Assembly (NCBI GenBank): GCA_013399305.1
Contig: VXAI01000097.1
Location: 699,486-763,485, forward strand
DNA: 64,000 nt
Reading direction: 5' to 3'
DNA from: Rostratula benghalensis
Taxonomy: Eukaryota > Chordata > Aves > Charadriiformes > Rostratulidae
The notes under the pieces were generated by a model. That model was not told the DNA's origin. It saw only the letters and a list, made by a program, of their open reading frames with translations, and made no database searches. A program made the translations under genes and the position numbers. How positions within the stretch are numbered: position 1 is the stretch's first letter; each line of letters opens with the position of its first letter. This document shows positions 49,513-63,676 of this stretch, in pieces.

Positions 49513-51689
49513 GCAAAGGACAGAGAAGTTATTGCATGATGATTATTTATCTTGAAATCCTACAGTATAACAAAGTAAAATTTACTGCCTTTCAGGGGAG
49601 AAATATGAAAGCAGTCATATGTTTATCACCTTAATTTTTCTAAATATATTAAGCTTCTAAAGTCTCTAATATTCACTATGTAGTGGAAGAGGTGGGAGGT
49701 TTCCCAACTCATCTCATACTTGCAACTCTTTGTCTCATTGTTTTCCAAACTTTCAAAATTTATTTGCCAAACCTAAATATTTGCCTTGTACATACATTCC
49801 AGTATAGATTCCAGTAAAGCTCTATAAAGAGATAATGTCCCCATCTTAGGTTTTATCCAGTGTATATTTATTCCACTGAGACCCTGTTCTCATACCTTCT
49901 CCACCTGTCAATTTTGATATTTAGACCATAATCTTCAAAAATATAGTTTAAAGGATAAGAATATTTTATGTGACTGTAGCTAATTGCAAAATGCACTTAT
50001 GTCAGGATATTAACCTTAAAATCAGTGCAAACCAAAAAAAAAAATCATATATTTCGGATGGCTGAATTGTTACAGTGTAACCACTGACAACATCTCATAC
50101 ATTTTTTCTGAGATACTGAAACAGTAGTATCATAATGGAAACCTGACTTTAATCACATTATCCAGTTAAATTTCATTAAGACAAGTTAAACACAGAAACT
50201 TTTCAGACACAGTGTTAACGATAGTATTTCTCCAGAGAATGATTTTAGCATCTGCTGTGAAGAGAATGTTATAATCTATATTTTCACCTTCATCCTTCCA
50301 GCTCCATCTATTCACTGTCGAAAGTATCTATTGACTCCACCCAAACATATCACTCTACAATGTAAAACTAACGTGTGCAGAAGTATTTCCCACACAACAT
50401 GGTACCTTGGATCTACTATCTACCTTAAACTATGTTCTTGACCAAGAACTGTAGACTGTCTCCCCAATAAAACACAATACCAGCTATCAAATTTCCCAAC
50501 AATGACACAGAAGATTCTAATATATACAGATATTTTCCACATGGAAGTGATTTTTAAATTTTTCTAAGTGACAGCATGCGTTATGTAATGCCTCGGAACT
50601 TGTGACATCTGCTACTAATGCAGCATATGTTGTACTAGGGCTACTTGAAGAGGTGTTATATTAGCAACATAACGTTTACTGATTAATAGCAATAAATTAT
50701 GCCTGCTTACTTGCTTTTCCTCACCCTCACAGGAATTCCGTCAGAGATTTCTGCAGTGATTCTACTATTACACAAGTTACTGCACTAATTGGGCCATACT
50801 TAGCTTTTGTACCAGCTCCTGAAATGCCATGCTGTATGAAATCACCATTATATGGCTGGTACGATAAGCAAACCCTGTAAAAGCTTTTATTAATAAGACA
50901 ATGTGTACGATACAACTTGTCAGGTTTAACAGAAACTTACTGTAAACCCAAGTAGTTTGCAGAATGACATTTTGACAAAATACCAACAGATAATGTATTT
51001 TCTCACAACACTAAGCTGCAGGAAGGACAGTATTTATGAAGAAAACTCAGAGGTATTATGGGCAGGTTAAGAAAAAAAATAGGAAAATCAAATGTCTCTG
51101 CTTTGTCACAGACCTTTGTCATGGAGCTTCCAGAATGAGCAACACTGCCCCATTTCTCAGGTAGAGCCATCCACGTTCCCCACGTGTAAGACCTATACTT
51201 TATTCTCAGGAAGGAAACTATAGTACTTCCAATAGTAAGTGATGGACAACACCATTCAGCCAGCAAATGGACCATCTTTACCTCTAAGCCACCATAATTT
51301 ATTCTTTTTTCCTTTCTCATTTACCCTGTTATTCACCATTTCCCTATGACTTCTCCTCCAAAGGAGTCAGGAGCCATCAGAAAGGGAGACAGAAATAAGA
51401 TCTTTATATCACAGAAGCATCCTGTGCCTGAAAGTCTAAATTTAAAAGAACATCTCGCAGTCCCTGACAAGCCATCCATCCAAGTGTTGGGGTTTTTTCA
51501 CTAGTTTCCATAGTAGACTGTTCCCTTTCACTAGTTTCTTTGAGTGATACAACACCACAGGTGCAGCCATTCTGAACACTTGAGGATATGCCAATGGTTA
51601 GAAAAAATTGCAAATAACAGTGCTGAAAAAAACCCACAAATATGAAAAAAACAGGTTGAATAAGTAATAAAGAAACCCCCACATGAGTC
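49513..51689. other. noncoding, no gene recognised
   Basis: AT-rich DNA. Minus-strand frames at 50727-50986, 51003-51320 and 51404-51721 have no recognisable domains; the Phe/Leu-rich stretches come from A/G-rich plus-strand DNA. No transposon ends are recognised. Confidence 0.55.
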
Positions 51690-51880
51690 AAGAGGGAAAG
51701 AGAAAAAGGGTTCCATAACAAAAAGGATTAATAAAGTTAAAGAGATGAGAAGGGGCAGAAGAAAGGGAAAAGGGGACTAAAAAAGAACAGGAGAGAATTA
51801 GGAAAAGAAGACAAGAGACAGTGAAAGAAAACAGTAGAAAGGGAAGACTTAAGTGGAAGAACATGAAGAAAAGGAACAGC
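51690..51880 (+). repeat. purine-rich tract (non-periodic)
   Basis: About 190 bases dominated by A and G on the plus strand, with blocks such as 'gaaagggaaaagggga' near 51760. There is no fixed period. Such tracts can form triplexes or nucleosome-excluding DNA, but no function is shown. Confidence 0.65.
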
Positions 51881-54194
51881 TCCAGATTGGAGACTCAAGT
51901 GAAAAGATCCAAGCTGAAGTGTTGGAATAAACAAATTGAAATAAAACATCAAAGACAAAGCTTATGAAAGAAAACTGAGAAAACAAGTAGGCTGGCAGTG
52001 AAAAATATAATTACTAAACTGAGAGCTACGTCATGCTATGGCATGAGTGGACATGAGAAGGTTGGAAATATAAATAGCATTGAGAGAAGAAAGGGAGTTA
52101 TAATCACGAGTTTACATATAGCTATCACCATAACTAAAATACTGCCTAACACAAAATGTGTAGTACAAGCAGATGCATGTGCATCAAACTTCAGTGGAGC
52201 ATGAATAAAACAGAAGTGATTACAGTGATTGTAATCTTACTGCCACTTCACTTTCTTCAGATCTTGGATAAGGGAGCAGAATTATTCTGTCTGTGCTTTT
52301 AGTGGCTACACTCAACCTGCTATGTCCCTTCATTCTGACTGTTTGAAGCAACTTTACGATGAATGACATATTTATAGTGTTTCACACACTAATATTTTTA
52401 TTAAGTGGCACACTGAAATAGCAAGAAAAATCCATATCAAATGAAGCTCCATTTTTAATGGCTTACTGCACCTGCTCTAATTTCTGACTGCGGTTTGGTT
52501 TAACAAGAGGTTGAGATTCTTGAAATCTTTTGTGAAATGAACATTTTACTGTAGAGATTGCTCCTTGTATCAAACCTATCTAGAATAAATTCCATCATGC
52601 TCTACCCTTCATACGTATAAACTTGAAGCCTTTGTATATCTGATTCTTGTTCCTGCATTACAGGTATTGTTCATTTTCTGATTATTCCCTCACTCTTCCA
52701 AGCACCCACTTTTGTACTGTTCTATGTACCTAGTCTGGTGCATCCAGAATTTGTGCAAGTACCGAACAACACTTCACAGGTGCTTTTCTTCCTGGCTGCT
52801 GCAAACTTGCATATATACTCTAGAATGTTCCAGCATACTGCAAAGCCAAATATACTAAACATGCATAATACTGTTGCAAACAAATTAATATTGTGTTAAT
52901 TTAGGTGTGACACCAGATATTTTTAAGAACCTGTCCTTGGGGTCTTAGTGTGTTACTCGCTTGAATTTGTTCATGCGTTACAGTGGAAGAGCCTAGAACT
53001 GTTCTGTGTAGTGGAAGGCAGAGCAGAAGCTACTGTAGCACACAAAGGCTCTTGAGTTCCACATTCACCAACTGGAGATTCCGGTAAACAATAGTATGGC
53101 AATGAAGAAGGATCACATCACCATCTAAAAAAATTGAAGTCCCGTCATATCACCTGTACATGTGGAAGTACCTGTTCATAGAATTTCTGGAAAAGTTCAT
53201 CCACCTCCCAAACCAGAACAGATGAGCCCAAGTCTAAATTAAAATGGTGTTATTTATCCTTGAAAAGTTGACAGGATGGATTGTCATAACTACATGAGTA
53301 ACCAGTGAAATACTTAACAGCACTGTAGTGAAGGTTTGTCCTTCGATTGAATATTACAGTTTATTCAAATGTGGCAAAGCTGGCTGAAAAATTAGCTACC
53401 ATTGAGAAAATGCAGTCTGGAAGCATATTGGGGAATTTTATAGAATTTTCTGTAAAAAGGTACAAAAAAACCCCACATCAATTGCAAAGGTTACCAATAC
53501 TTCGTAGCTGTGAAATAATTAGGTAAGATCTGTTTCCCCAGAAAGAGTGTAAACAATGATCTCTGTCCACCCTACATATGTGAGCAGAACTCCTGAGTGA
53601 ACTATCCCTTGAACTAGTCTATTATTTTTTTCTCAGAAGGAAATAGGTAACTGAGGGGAGCCTGGGTCTTAGCTAACATGTATGCAAGGTAGATGACCAG
53701 GAGACTAGGTTTGGGAATGAATCCAGAACTAGATCTTTTAACAGAACTTAGGTGCACCTAAAAAGACGTCTGTGCTTCCCTCAAATTCTCTGTGCTTCTT
53801 TTCAATTAAATTATGCCTTGACAACCCACAGTCAGGCAGAAAAATGTGTAATGAAACAGTTGGCAGTGGCAGGATGGTGGTAGCCTGAGCACTTGGCAAG
53901 CTGAAAGCAAGGTAGCACTGCTTACAGCACTATTTGTATAGCAGTGTGGTCAACACTATCCCTACTACTGTGACCTGCTGTGCCCAGCACAATATCTTGG
54001 TCAGAATTTTTACCAAAAGTGAAAAAAAACGCAATCACTTCTAGTTTAGACACTTCATGGAGACAACTAAAAAACGTACATGTCATTTGTGGGACAGATA
54101 CAAGCAAGCTTCTGACTGAATGTCCACTGCCAATAAGAGGGATTTTTGTTATAGTGTTACTGCCATAATATTTACATTCTGATTAAAAAAACCT
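51881..54194. other. noncoding, no gene recognised
   Basis: AT-rich DNA. A 7-bp-arm hairpin lies at 52218-52236 (GATTACA, spacer GTGAT, TGTAATC), and a 14-bp palindrome at 53748-53761 sits in text that may belong to an old repeat. The overlapping frames at 53922-54107 (minus) and 53980-54168 (plus) are not credible genes. Confidence 0.55.
53748..53761. repeat. 14-bp perfect palindrome
   Basis: TTAGGTGCACCTAA equals its reverse complement. It contains the 'taggtgc' word that recurs near 130 and 13730, so it may mark a fragment of an old interspersed repeat. Confidence 0.85.
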
Positions 54195-54213
54195 CAAACA
54201 AACAAACAAACAA
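54195..54213. repeat. (CAAA)n microsatellite
   Basis: Four CAAA units plus a partial unit. Confidence 0.9.
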
Positions 54214-57200
54214 CAATTCTGTCACTTTCTCCTCTCTGCAATTATTGTGCTTAAAAGGCAGCATGAAATATCACCTTTAGTAGTCAAAAGACAAACTGCT
54301 ACAGTTTTTTAAGATCTCATGCCCTATTTGTAATAGTGTTTAAAGGTGAACTAATACACTGCTAAATCCTATTCAAATCCTGTCTAAATTTCCCTGCAGT
54401 TTAACCTAATGGGGGAAATTATTCTTTTATATGTTTCACTTTGATGGTATCATACATTAAAATCTCACTAATCTGCATTCTGCTTCGTTGTGCATTGTAT
54501 GAGAAGCCCCAAACTCCCTTCAGCTTCTTCCAATCCCTCCTTCAAAGACTGAATATAGAAAATTGCAAGTAGTTGTCGTAACAAAAAGATCTATTTTTTT
54601 AGGTTGTGTTCCAGTGTGTGTGTGAACACTGCCATGCTCACTTCTGGAACACCCCAGCAAAGAGATGTGGATGATGATGAGGAAGACTGGCAGGTTGTCC
54701 TCACCTGTGTGTTTCCCAGTATGTTCCCTTTTTTTCTGCAGGTGTTCTCTTGATTGTAAACTTCTCAGAGCAGAAATCATTATAGCATATATCAGGTGTT
54801 TTGCTAGCACTTAACTAAAGAATAAAAAAATCACAGATAATTATAGCCAAACTACAACTGTTAAAATGAATTAATGAAACATTTGTGGATTAACTACCCT
54901 CTGTTTTTCATTATTTATTCACTTTGATGCTAATTTGCAAAATTCTTTAATTCACCATAGTGCTCCCTATCATTAATGCAAATTAACAAGGTTCTACTGT
55001 AATGCAGATATTATTATCTTCCCTTGCATAAATGCACACAGTTCTCTAATTAAAACATGCTGCATTTTTAAAAATCAGATTACCATGTATAATGGAAACA
55101 GAAAACACGAACAACATACTCAGCTGTTTAGATAAAAGCGAGGAGTATGGAGAATGATAGAGGTCATCCTTGTTATGTTGAATAAAAATTAGTCAAATGA
55201 AAGAGAGAAATTTTAGTGAGAAGGTAGGAGTAAATATTGTCTTTTAGCAGCACTGCATCCATGTGTATACACTGAAGATCAAACATTCTGTGATTTTATG
55301 ATTAACAAACCACCAGCCCACTTGTAGACAGCTTATGCTGTTGGATGTTACGTACACTAAGATAAATTGTAGGAGTGAAAAAGAGAAAAATAAACACTGC
55401 TTTATAACTTTTAATAAAAAATATACGATTTTTCCTCCTTATCAGTCTAGCTGCTCTTTTCTTATACATTATTTTTGTGACATTTATGACAAAGATTACT
55501 TTGTAGTTACTCAAGAACAGCTCTGTAAAATAAGAAGTGTTTTAAGACAAAATTCTACACTCACAATAGAAAAGTAAGCAACATTAAGATGAACAATCAA
55601 AATATTAATACATGATTGTATTTTCATTGGTCTTTTTGGTTTTAGATTCAATATTTTTCATTCTCAGTGTCTTTCTGAATTTTAGACTTGTACTTAATTT
55701 AACAGATGATTTTGCTTTTATATACAAATGAAAGTTGTCACATCACAACATTTGGAAGGTACACAATTTTCTGATCGAAAAGTGATATCAAGCTCACCCA
55801 TTCTATCTTTCATTTATGTTGGCTTGACTTTTGATGTATTTTCTAGTATTTGGGAGTGAAGAAAAGAAAGTTGTAAGGTCTTACCATTTTTACAGTTGGA
55901 CTTGTTACGCTGCCACTCCCATCAAGATTAACTGAAGAGAACCACAACACGTCTGTCCCTTAAGAAATTTCCCTTATCAGGTGTCTTTCGCTGTCATATT
56001 ACCTCAAATTCAAGTTCGTGCTCAAGCCCAAACATTCCAGTTGTCCAGACTGACTGCTTGTTGGCTCACTCTTTTGCTTAACTGCAGAACAAAACAAGTG
56101 GATCCTCAGACAGATACGCTGTCAAGGGACAGCAGCAGACGCTGGCTCTTGTTCAAGTCCCATCCCGACAGGCTGTCTGATGCAACAAGCAGTTGGTTGT
56201 CGCAACATGATTTGCCCATTTTCCCTCAGACTTGGCCAAACTGTATTAGCCATATCTCACTTTAGCTACTTATCCAGGTGGTGTGTGATGTGCCAGCAGC
56301 ATCTGGATTTCCTTATTCATTTTTTGCACTGTTTCTGAAAAAAAAAATAAAAAAATGAGCTCATTCACCTTGTTGAAGTTTTGTGCTATCTTTTGCCTCT
56401 CTGATCCTCAGTCTTCATGTTTCTCTTCTACAGCTGTCTGGCAGTATGGTCAGCCCCTAACAAGGAAGAACAGCAGGGTACTGTAGCCAGACAAGGAAGA
56501 TTGCATAGGCAGTAAAATACTTCCCATAGAGAAATGGTAAGTGTTCATGAAAGAGAGGGGAAGGGGGAAGAATAAAAGGAAGAAGAACTGTAACACAAAA
56601 GATAAACACTATTTTTAGGATTAAAACCAGAATTCTCTGGAATAAACTCGATTCTGGAAAATGAGAGAGCACCCCTCACCTCAGGACATACCTAGCACAA
56701 AAATGGAGGGGAGGCAGGAGACTGAAGGAAAGTGGAGGAACCACTTGTTAAATGAAAACAGGGAGAAGAAAGAAAGGAGTGATTTACCGCAGAAGAAAAG
56801 GGGAAGGATATGGACGTGGACACTGCAGTGGAGGATGGCAGTTGTAACCATTGGAAGTCAAACCTACAGTTAGGACTTCAGTGCCCTGGATTTTGTGCAT
56901 AGATAATTTTGTGGGATTGATAATGACAGTTATGAAGGTTTCATAAAGAAGCGAATATTTTGGCATTTAAAACAATATTACTATATGTCTATTAGTGCGT
57001 TCCTAAATATTAGGAGTGCTCATAAGTTAAATCTGAATGTTATAACTTGAGCGTGTCATCACCATCTGCTGACCAAAGAGCTGAGTTTTTATGTTCTGAA
57101 GTGTTTTCTGAAACATTTTGGAGGAAAAGAGAGACTCTTTTCTGCTAGGAAAGATGATATTAAGATAAAAATGCAATGGTTTTAGTCAGTTGGTTTTTAA

Positions 57201-58665
57201 ATAGAAAAAAAAAAAAAAGTAGACAATCTCTCACTATATGTATTGACTCTTCTTACCCAGAAAAATTAGTCATGTTTATATCTTTTCTTTCTATTTGCAA
57301 ACATATTTATAAAATATTTTATTGGCTTCCTCTTTTCATGTTTTTTTTTATCCTTCATGAAGAAACTATAAAATGTAAAGCTCACTAAAGGAAAGGATCA
57401 GTGTTAGAGTAGCGGGAACCACTAACCTACAGATAACAAACGAAGGCAAAGAGGTGAAAGGGTCTTACTTTTTTCCATATTTGTGGTTGTTACTTGTGAG
57501 TACCCTATAGGGCTTCTCAGCTGATATCAATCGGAGCCTGATATTGGTATAAGTGAAGTGGCACTTGTCTACACCCATAGAGAATCAGGTTTACAATGTG
57601 TTAAGTGTGCCAGATTGGGAAAGAATGTGGTATTAAATTTTAATTCCAAATGAAGGCAGCATCATTTTTTTTATTTTTTATATGACAATTGAAAAGTTGA
57701 AGATACTGTATGTGGAAAAGAATAACGTTACACTTATTCTGAGCAGCTGACAGACATGGCTGGAAGTCTGATATGATTAATGCCTCAGTAATAAGGCTTC
57801 AGTAAGTTAGTCCCAATAGATTCCCAACCTAGAGAGAGTGCCAAGATACTGCTAATAGTTAAGTGACTTTTATTAGATAACAAATTCCATTTTTAGCTCT
57901 GTTTTGCCAAGCAGCTCTTATAATGCATTAAAACCCAAAGAATTTAAAAGGTGTGTTAAACATAAGTGAGTGCAGAGGAACTGGTAGCAAGTGCTTAAGA
58001 ATCCTGTTTCTGACCAAAAATAGTCTGTTACCTAAAAATTCATCTGCACATTAATTTCTTTACCAGCACCTTGAAATATGTAATGTAATTTCCTTCAGAT
58101 ATGCAATTTTTGTCCTTCTTTTCTAAAGTACTTGCAGACGGGCTGCCATACAGCCAGTGGGGAAAGCAAAAGATTAAGTTCAAATACACAGAAGCTCAGC
58201 TCTGAAGGAGGGGCAAAAAACATCACAAAATCCTCCTTCTTGTGTTTCCCACCTGAAGCAGGAACATTCAAGTCCCTTTCTTTGCCCTTACTGGACTTAA
58301 GGACAATGTGTGTCTATATACTGACAGAAACTCAAAATGTGTAGAAAAGGTCTAGCTACGAATTCTTTTTTGCATCAACAAGCAAATAGAGAACAGTCCA
58401 ACTTACACAACAGTGTAATTCCAGGAATTATTCTCATCCAGAGAATACAGTTCCAGGAATAATTAATTACTGAAAATGTTATTTATTACTTGTTTTACAT
58501 AGCTTTATGGATAGGCTGAACAGATAAGCAATTTTGTTGTAGACCCAGAGCTAAGAGTTGTTGTGGCATTGTGCCAAAGACCACCAGCAGGCAGCTCACT
58601 CATCAGAGGCTATCTGGTTATCTGACCTGGAGATAATGAGGCAGTAGCACAGCTGCTGACCACTC
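54214..58665. other. noncoding, no gene recognised
   Basis: AT-rich DNA including a candidate conserved segment at 54830-55080, a purine-rich patch at 56540-56830 and A-rich runs near 56340 and 57205. The frame at 55981-56265 (94 codons) has mixed composition and no domain I recognise. No RNA gene is seen. Confidence 0.55.
54830..55080. promoter_or_regulatory. candidate conserved noncoding element rich in POU/homeodomain words
   Basis: Contains ATGCAAAT (exact octamer, 54976-54983) directly followed by TAAC, a near octamer ATTTGCAA at 54933-54940, and TAATTA at 55047-55052, in repeat-free AT-rich DNA. This word mix is common in developmental enhancers, but it is also favoured by base composition: exact octamers occur elsewhere in the window (7820, 18382, 19701, 33758). 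Only alignment can decide. Confidence 0.25.
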
Positions 58666-58688
58666 TTTTTTTTTTTTTTTTTTTTTTT
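58666..58688. repeat. T23 homopolymer
   Basis: Twenty-three T in a row. On the minus strand no polyadenylation hexamer sits just upstream of the resulting A tract, so a retrocopy tail is not supported. Confidence 0.95.
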
Positions 58689-61600
58689 GTGGCTTTTCTT
58701 TGTAGGCTGGTATGCCTTTACTAGGTGGGTTATTCTGTCTCATAAGTGCATAAAACAGATAGGCTTTGGCTGCGATAAAACCTTATTGAATTAGACACAG
58801 AGCATGCCTGTTATTAGAAATAGTCCCCATCCAAGAAAACTTTAGTCTAATTAGAGAAAATGGGGAGGAGAAGGAAGTAATTTATAAGACTTTTGACAAA
58901 CTGAAAGAAAAAGAAAACCAAACATTTAGGGGAAAATAAAGGTGTTGAAGTGAAGGCAGGTAATCTCTTGGCAACAGGGAGTGGCAGAGTGTGGCCGCAG
59001 ATGGTGAATCCCTGCAGGGATGTGAAGAGGGAGGGAGGTAGTAACAAGGACAGGCTAAGGTGCTTTTCATTGTAAGGCCTTTTATGGGATGGGAGAGGGA
59101 TCAGTAGGATAATACAGTGGTAAAGGTGGGCTGTAATGAGATTGAGGCTAAATGAGAGATTGAGCTACCTACAAAAAAAAATTAAATAATAGATTTGCAG
59201 ATGTTAGAAGTTTTAGAACAAATTGAGGAATGTTAAAAACTATAAACCCCAAATTGTGGTCTGGAATAAATTGAAGAAAGACATGTCAGCCAGTATGGAA
59301 GAGGAAATTAAAACTGTGAGTTAACTTTGGATATGTTCAGAACAAACTTTTAATGCTGGAAAAAGCAGAAATTTGCTCTATCACTTTACAAGTAATCCTG
59401 AAATACGTTGATTTTTCTTTTAAATTATTTTCCTTCAGAAGTTAATTGTTATAAATTATACTTTTGCTAAAAAGTGGATTAAACTGTTTAATAATTGTGA
59501 ATTTGCCTGTTCATCTTTCTACTTTGAGAGGATTTATTCTGCTTTCAGGGTCTTTTTGAGCAATAATTCAGTTTGAAGGCTATCTCCAAAGCCTGGTACT
59601 GGCTGCCAGTCTTTATCTGCTGTTCAACTGAGCACGTGTATATCAACTCCAAAGTGAATTATATTTAAGCTGTCTTAAACTGACAAAAGGGATCAGATAT
59701 GACAAAGTGGTGATTTTACACTTAAAAAATAAAAAAATGTAGCTTACTCGCATTTTGATTGCAGTTTGAAATATACCACCTCTCTTTTCCCTGAGTTTCA
59801 CTGAAGCCTTGGATTCGAGCTGATAAATCAATGCTAACATACATTCCCCAACTACTGCTTTTAATGGGCACTGTCTTTGAAAGTTATACATCCTAGTAAA
59901 TTGCTCAAACATAGTGTTGTAAGGTTAAACACAGCTTTGAAATCCTTCTTATGTTAAGCAAGGTAGTCATAATCTTTCAGCATAATTGTAAAAAGGCCAA
60001 AGCCTTGAAACTAGAAATGTGTTATAGTAACCAAGTTAATTGCTATTGTCGTGGTAATCAATATGATAATCCAATTATACACCTTTGTGTTCACAGAGAT
60101 TTTAAATTCCTGCATGCATTATTTTTCGGGTCTTAAGGATCTCTTTCAGAAGTGCAGTGCTCGAAAGGGAGACTTTCTATCATGGATCAGAGGAAAATCT
60201 GGGAGGCAGGAGTTCCTCACATCTAATTTTGACATTGATTTATATTTTCCTTATGTTCATTTGTGAGTATTTCAATTTAACATAATTTAATGGCAAATAG
60301 CTGTGGCCTTGGAAATGTGTTGATACTGTAAAAAGAAGCTGTCTTGAAAGGTAAAGCAGAAAGAGCTCAAGGCATCTCCTGCAGTGAGACTACCCCTCAC
60401 CAGGTCCCATGAGCACTACTTGAAATACTCAAACTGCTCTAAAAATTGTAAGTACCACCTATAGTGCATTGCTGTTAGGCTAAAAACACACCATAATAAA
60501 CAGAGAAACAAATACTGTTTGTTAATTTATCAGGATTAGGGGAGCATTTAGTTCTCACTCATGAGAGTACTATTAATCATTTTGACTCAGAAAATTGTAG
60601 TTAAATGGAAGATGTATTTAGAAATAATGTATTTAATTTCTGCATTGTGTATTTCAAATCCATAGAGTAGAACTACTAAATGAGCACCAACAGTGGGATA
60701 TTGTACAATTAGACAGTTCAGAGATTACCTCAAATGGACTTGATATACTGAGTTACTCACATTCAAGATAAAACAAAAGATACAAGAGAGGAAGTAGAGC
60801 TATGATCACTTACGGAGGTAAAATAGAGAACACCACAGCAACAGCAGTGGTCAAAGCACCACAGGAGAGCAAAAAAATGCTATATGCTGTACCTCAACTG
60901 TCTGGAATAGATTTATTATTACTATTTCATAGAAGAATTATCCAGTGGAAAAAAAATATGTTGTGCAGTTGTTCAGTGTAGCAATCTAGCTCATTGCTCC
61001 TGTTCAGCAGCCTGGTTTATATGAATTAAAAATCACTGAGCTGCATTGTGACTGAGAAATGGCATTCTTTATACATTATGATCTAATAATTGAGCACATA
61101 ATTAAAATAGACTGTCAGACCTTGCATCCATCCAAAGAAATTCTGGCAAAAAATTAAAATGATCAATTGCAAGAAAAAATAAGAACATGGTCTTTGTGAA
61201 ATAATGCCTTTCAAATCTGAATATTTTACAAAATAGCAGACCTCAGGAAAGGTAGTAAAATGTTTCAGATTTGGCTTTTATCCTCTATATTCTGCTAAAG
61301 TGTTATCTTCATTTGTTGTCATTTTTATTCCAAAAGAAACGTATAAAAAATAATGCATTATCCTGTGTGATTCATGATACACAGGCAGCTTCAGCATAAG
61401 GTTCGTTAAGGCTTCATGAGTCACTCTATAAACAAAGAAATTCAATGATGTGTCCTTGCCTTCAAATCCAGTGTAGTCTCATCATCTCCACCTGTACTTA
61501 AAACCATTTAAAACATATATGTTTATTTTATAGATAGATAACTTCTCTCAAGCAAAACTGGGATTTTTGCCAGGTACCCAACAGGCTTAGTGACCAACAT

Positions 61601-62453
61601 GTCCAGTAAATTTCTCAGCCAGTTTCTTTTCTCACAAAGGTTTTCATAAGGTATTCATGAATGTTTTCCTCTGATTAGAGTAAGATTGTTACCCAAAACA
61701 GGCCCAGACCTTTTTTCTGTGAAGCCATTTGTAGAATACTCTGGATGTTTATTCTATTTGATTTTTGTCATTCTACTTTTTAATTTTTTTTTAATGGGCT
61801 ATTGAAGTACGGTATTTTATACTTTGCAGTGTTCATATCACTTGGGATTGTACAAGATGATATGGAGAACAGGATTGTTAGCACCTACTGCTACCTGGCA
61901 GATTTATTGGTCTAAATTGTCAAGGCTTCCTGGTAGCAATTTATTAACAGTGCTTTCTCTATACAGTTAATATGGCTTTTGCATATAGAAAAAAAGTAAA
62001 CACGATGTACTTTTATTAAAATGCACATGAAATTAAACACAACCCTTAAAATCTACCTAGGTAACATTCTTGCCTAATAAAACACTTGATATATTTTGGC
62101 TTAACACAATAAAAGCATACCCTGATCTGGCTTATCCCATAATTAAGAACAGTAATAATTATAAATTGTCTCTGTCAGCAAAAAAAGTATTAAAAACCTC
62201 ATCTTGAACATCACCAGCATTAACTCTCAAAAAACAAGTTAACAAGTAAGTACTGAAGATATGTAGCTTTCCTTCAATGTGTTAATAGCCAGTAAGAAAA
62301 AAATTATTGATTTATACAAGTGAAGTATATGAAAACAGGTTTAAAACACGGGAAAATTTTAAACATGAAAAGTGATAAAACACTACAGTGAAAGTAAGAG
62401 AGGTAGGAATGAAAGAGCCAGTTAGCTGTGGTGTACAATGCATTTTATTTAAT
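58689..62453. other. noncoding, no gene recognised
   Basis: AT-rich DNA with a purine-rich patch at about 58840-59110. The segment 60960-61140 is repeat-free and resembles a conserved noncoding element in texture only. Frames at 58847-59070, 59643-59912 and 59951-60266 lack domains. No RNA gene is seen. Confidence 0.55.
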
Positions 62454-62538
62454 GATATGGTTTAGTGATGGTTTTTGTCAGTTTACGTTGGACCAGATGA
62501 TCTGAAAGATCCCTTCCAACCTAGGCAATTCTGTGACT
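62454..62538 (+). mobile_element. CR1 3' tail fragment
   Basis: About 85 bases of CR1 3' end in sense orientation: 'gatatggtttagtgatgg' at the left, then 'gttggaccagatgatct' and 'cccttccaacctag', ending in 'caattctgtgacta', a decayed terminal octamer. Extreme 5' truncation like this is common for CR1. No coding part remains. Confidence 0.9.
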
Positions 62539-63676
62539 AGGAGTATGGGTTTTTTCTGTTGACAAGTATTTATTTTACAGATTAGCATATCTGACAAATT
62601 CCATTACAAAGTTAGAATGCACAGCATCCTTCTAGAGGAGATATAGAGTTTCAATGACTGCTTTAGCTCCAATTTCACACAGGTGTAATTCCATACGGGT
62701 GTTACAGGATACAAGAGGAGGAGAGCAACTACGAATGAAAGCCTGTAACTAATTCAAAGAGGAGAAAATCCTTAAGTTTGAATGTAATATAGAGGTAAGG
62801 CCAGTTTAAAACCAGATACAGACAAAAGGGGGGAAAAAAAGAAATCAGGGAAACAGTGCAAGTAAAATGTGGGGGGTTTTGTCTGACACCTGTAGTCTAC
62901 TTTTAAGTGTTTAAGAGAATAATTTTCATTATGTTCACAAATGTGATTTAAATAATGAAGCATTAGTAATATGAGGCTCCCTGCTACCTTGATCTGCTAT
63001 TAAATCTCTGCAAGATAGCAAAGTGACACAGGATGGCAAATTAGTGATGTGAAAATTAATGAGCTTTCTCTATGCTGATCAACAGTGTCGCTCCTTCTAC
63101 CAGTGGCTGATTTGTGTTCACTTTAAGCACTTTGGGATTTTAGACTGATGTCTTTTCTATATATGGGGCTCTTACAACATTTGGTACAACTGCAAAAGAG
63201 ATGTTTAAAATTACTATCACCTCCTTTCCTTCAACTTTTTCCATGTTGCTATTCCTTCTGCTTTATCCAATATTAACACATACATTATATCTTAATAATT
63301 CTGTTAACACTGAAACCTTCTTAATCTTTGTTGACCTTTAGTACTAGATTATAAATCCAGATTCTCTATTTGCTCCAATACTCAAAAGTAGAAAATAAAC
63401 ATTAGTCCTAATTCCTAAATGATTAATGTTTGGTGCACTTCAGCAGTCAACTAGATGAGAGAATCGAGTAAGAATTCAATATTCTCTTCATTAGGCATGA
63501 CTGAAGTAAACAGATAAACTCAGTTTGAGAACGCACAGTAAATTCAGTGTAATTCAATAAAGCCTGTATAGTCAAATATCTTTTACTAGAAGTTAGATTC
63601 CCAGCTGGACAGAACATTTCCAACTAATTGTTTAAACAGGAAATATAGACTTCTAGAAATAAAATCTTTTACTCAA

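Noticed and set aside
58666..58688. T23 run as the tail of a minus-strand retrocopy
   Set aside because: No polyadenylation signal or gene-like sequence upstream on the minus strand.
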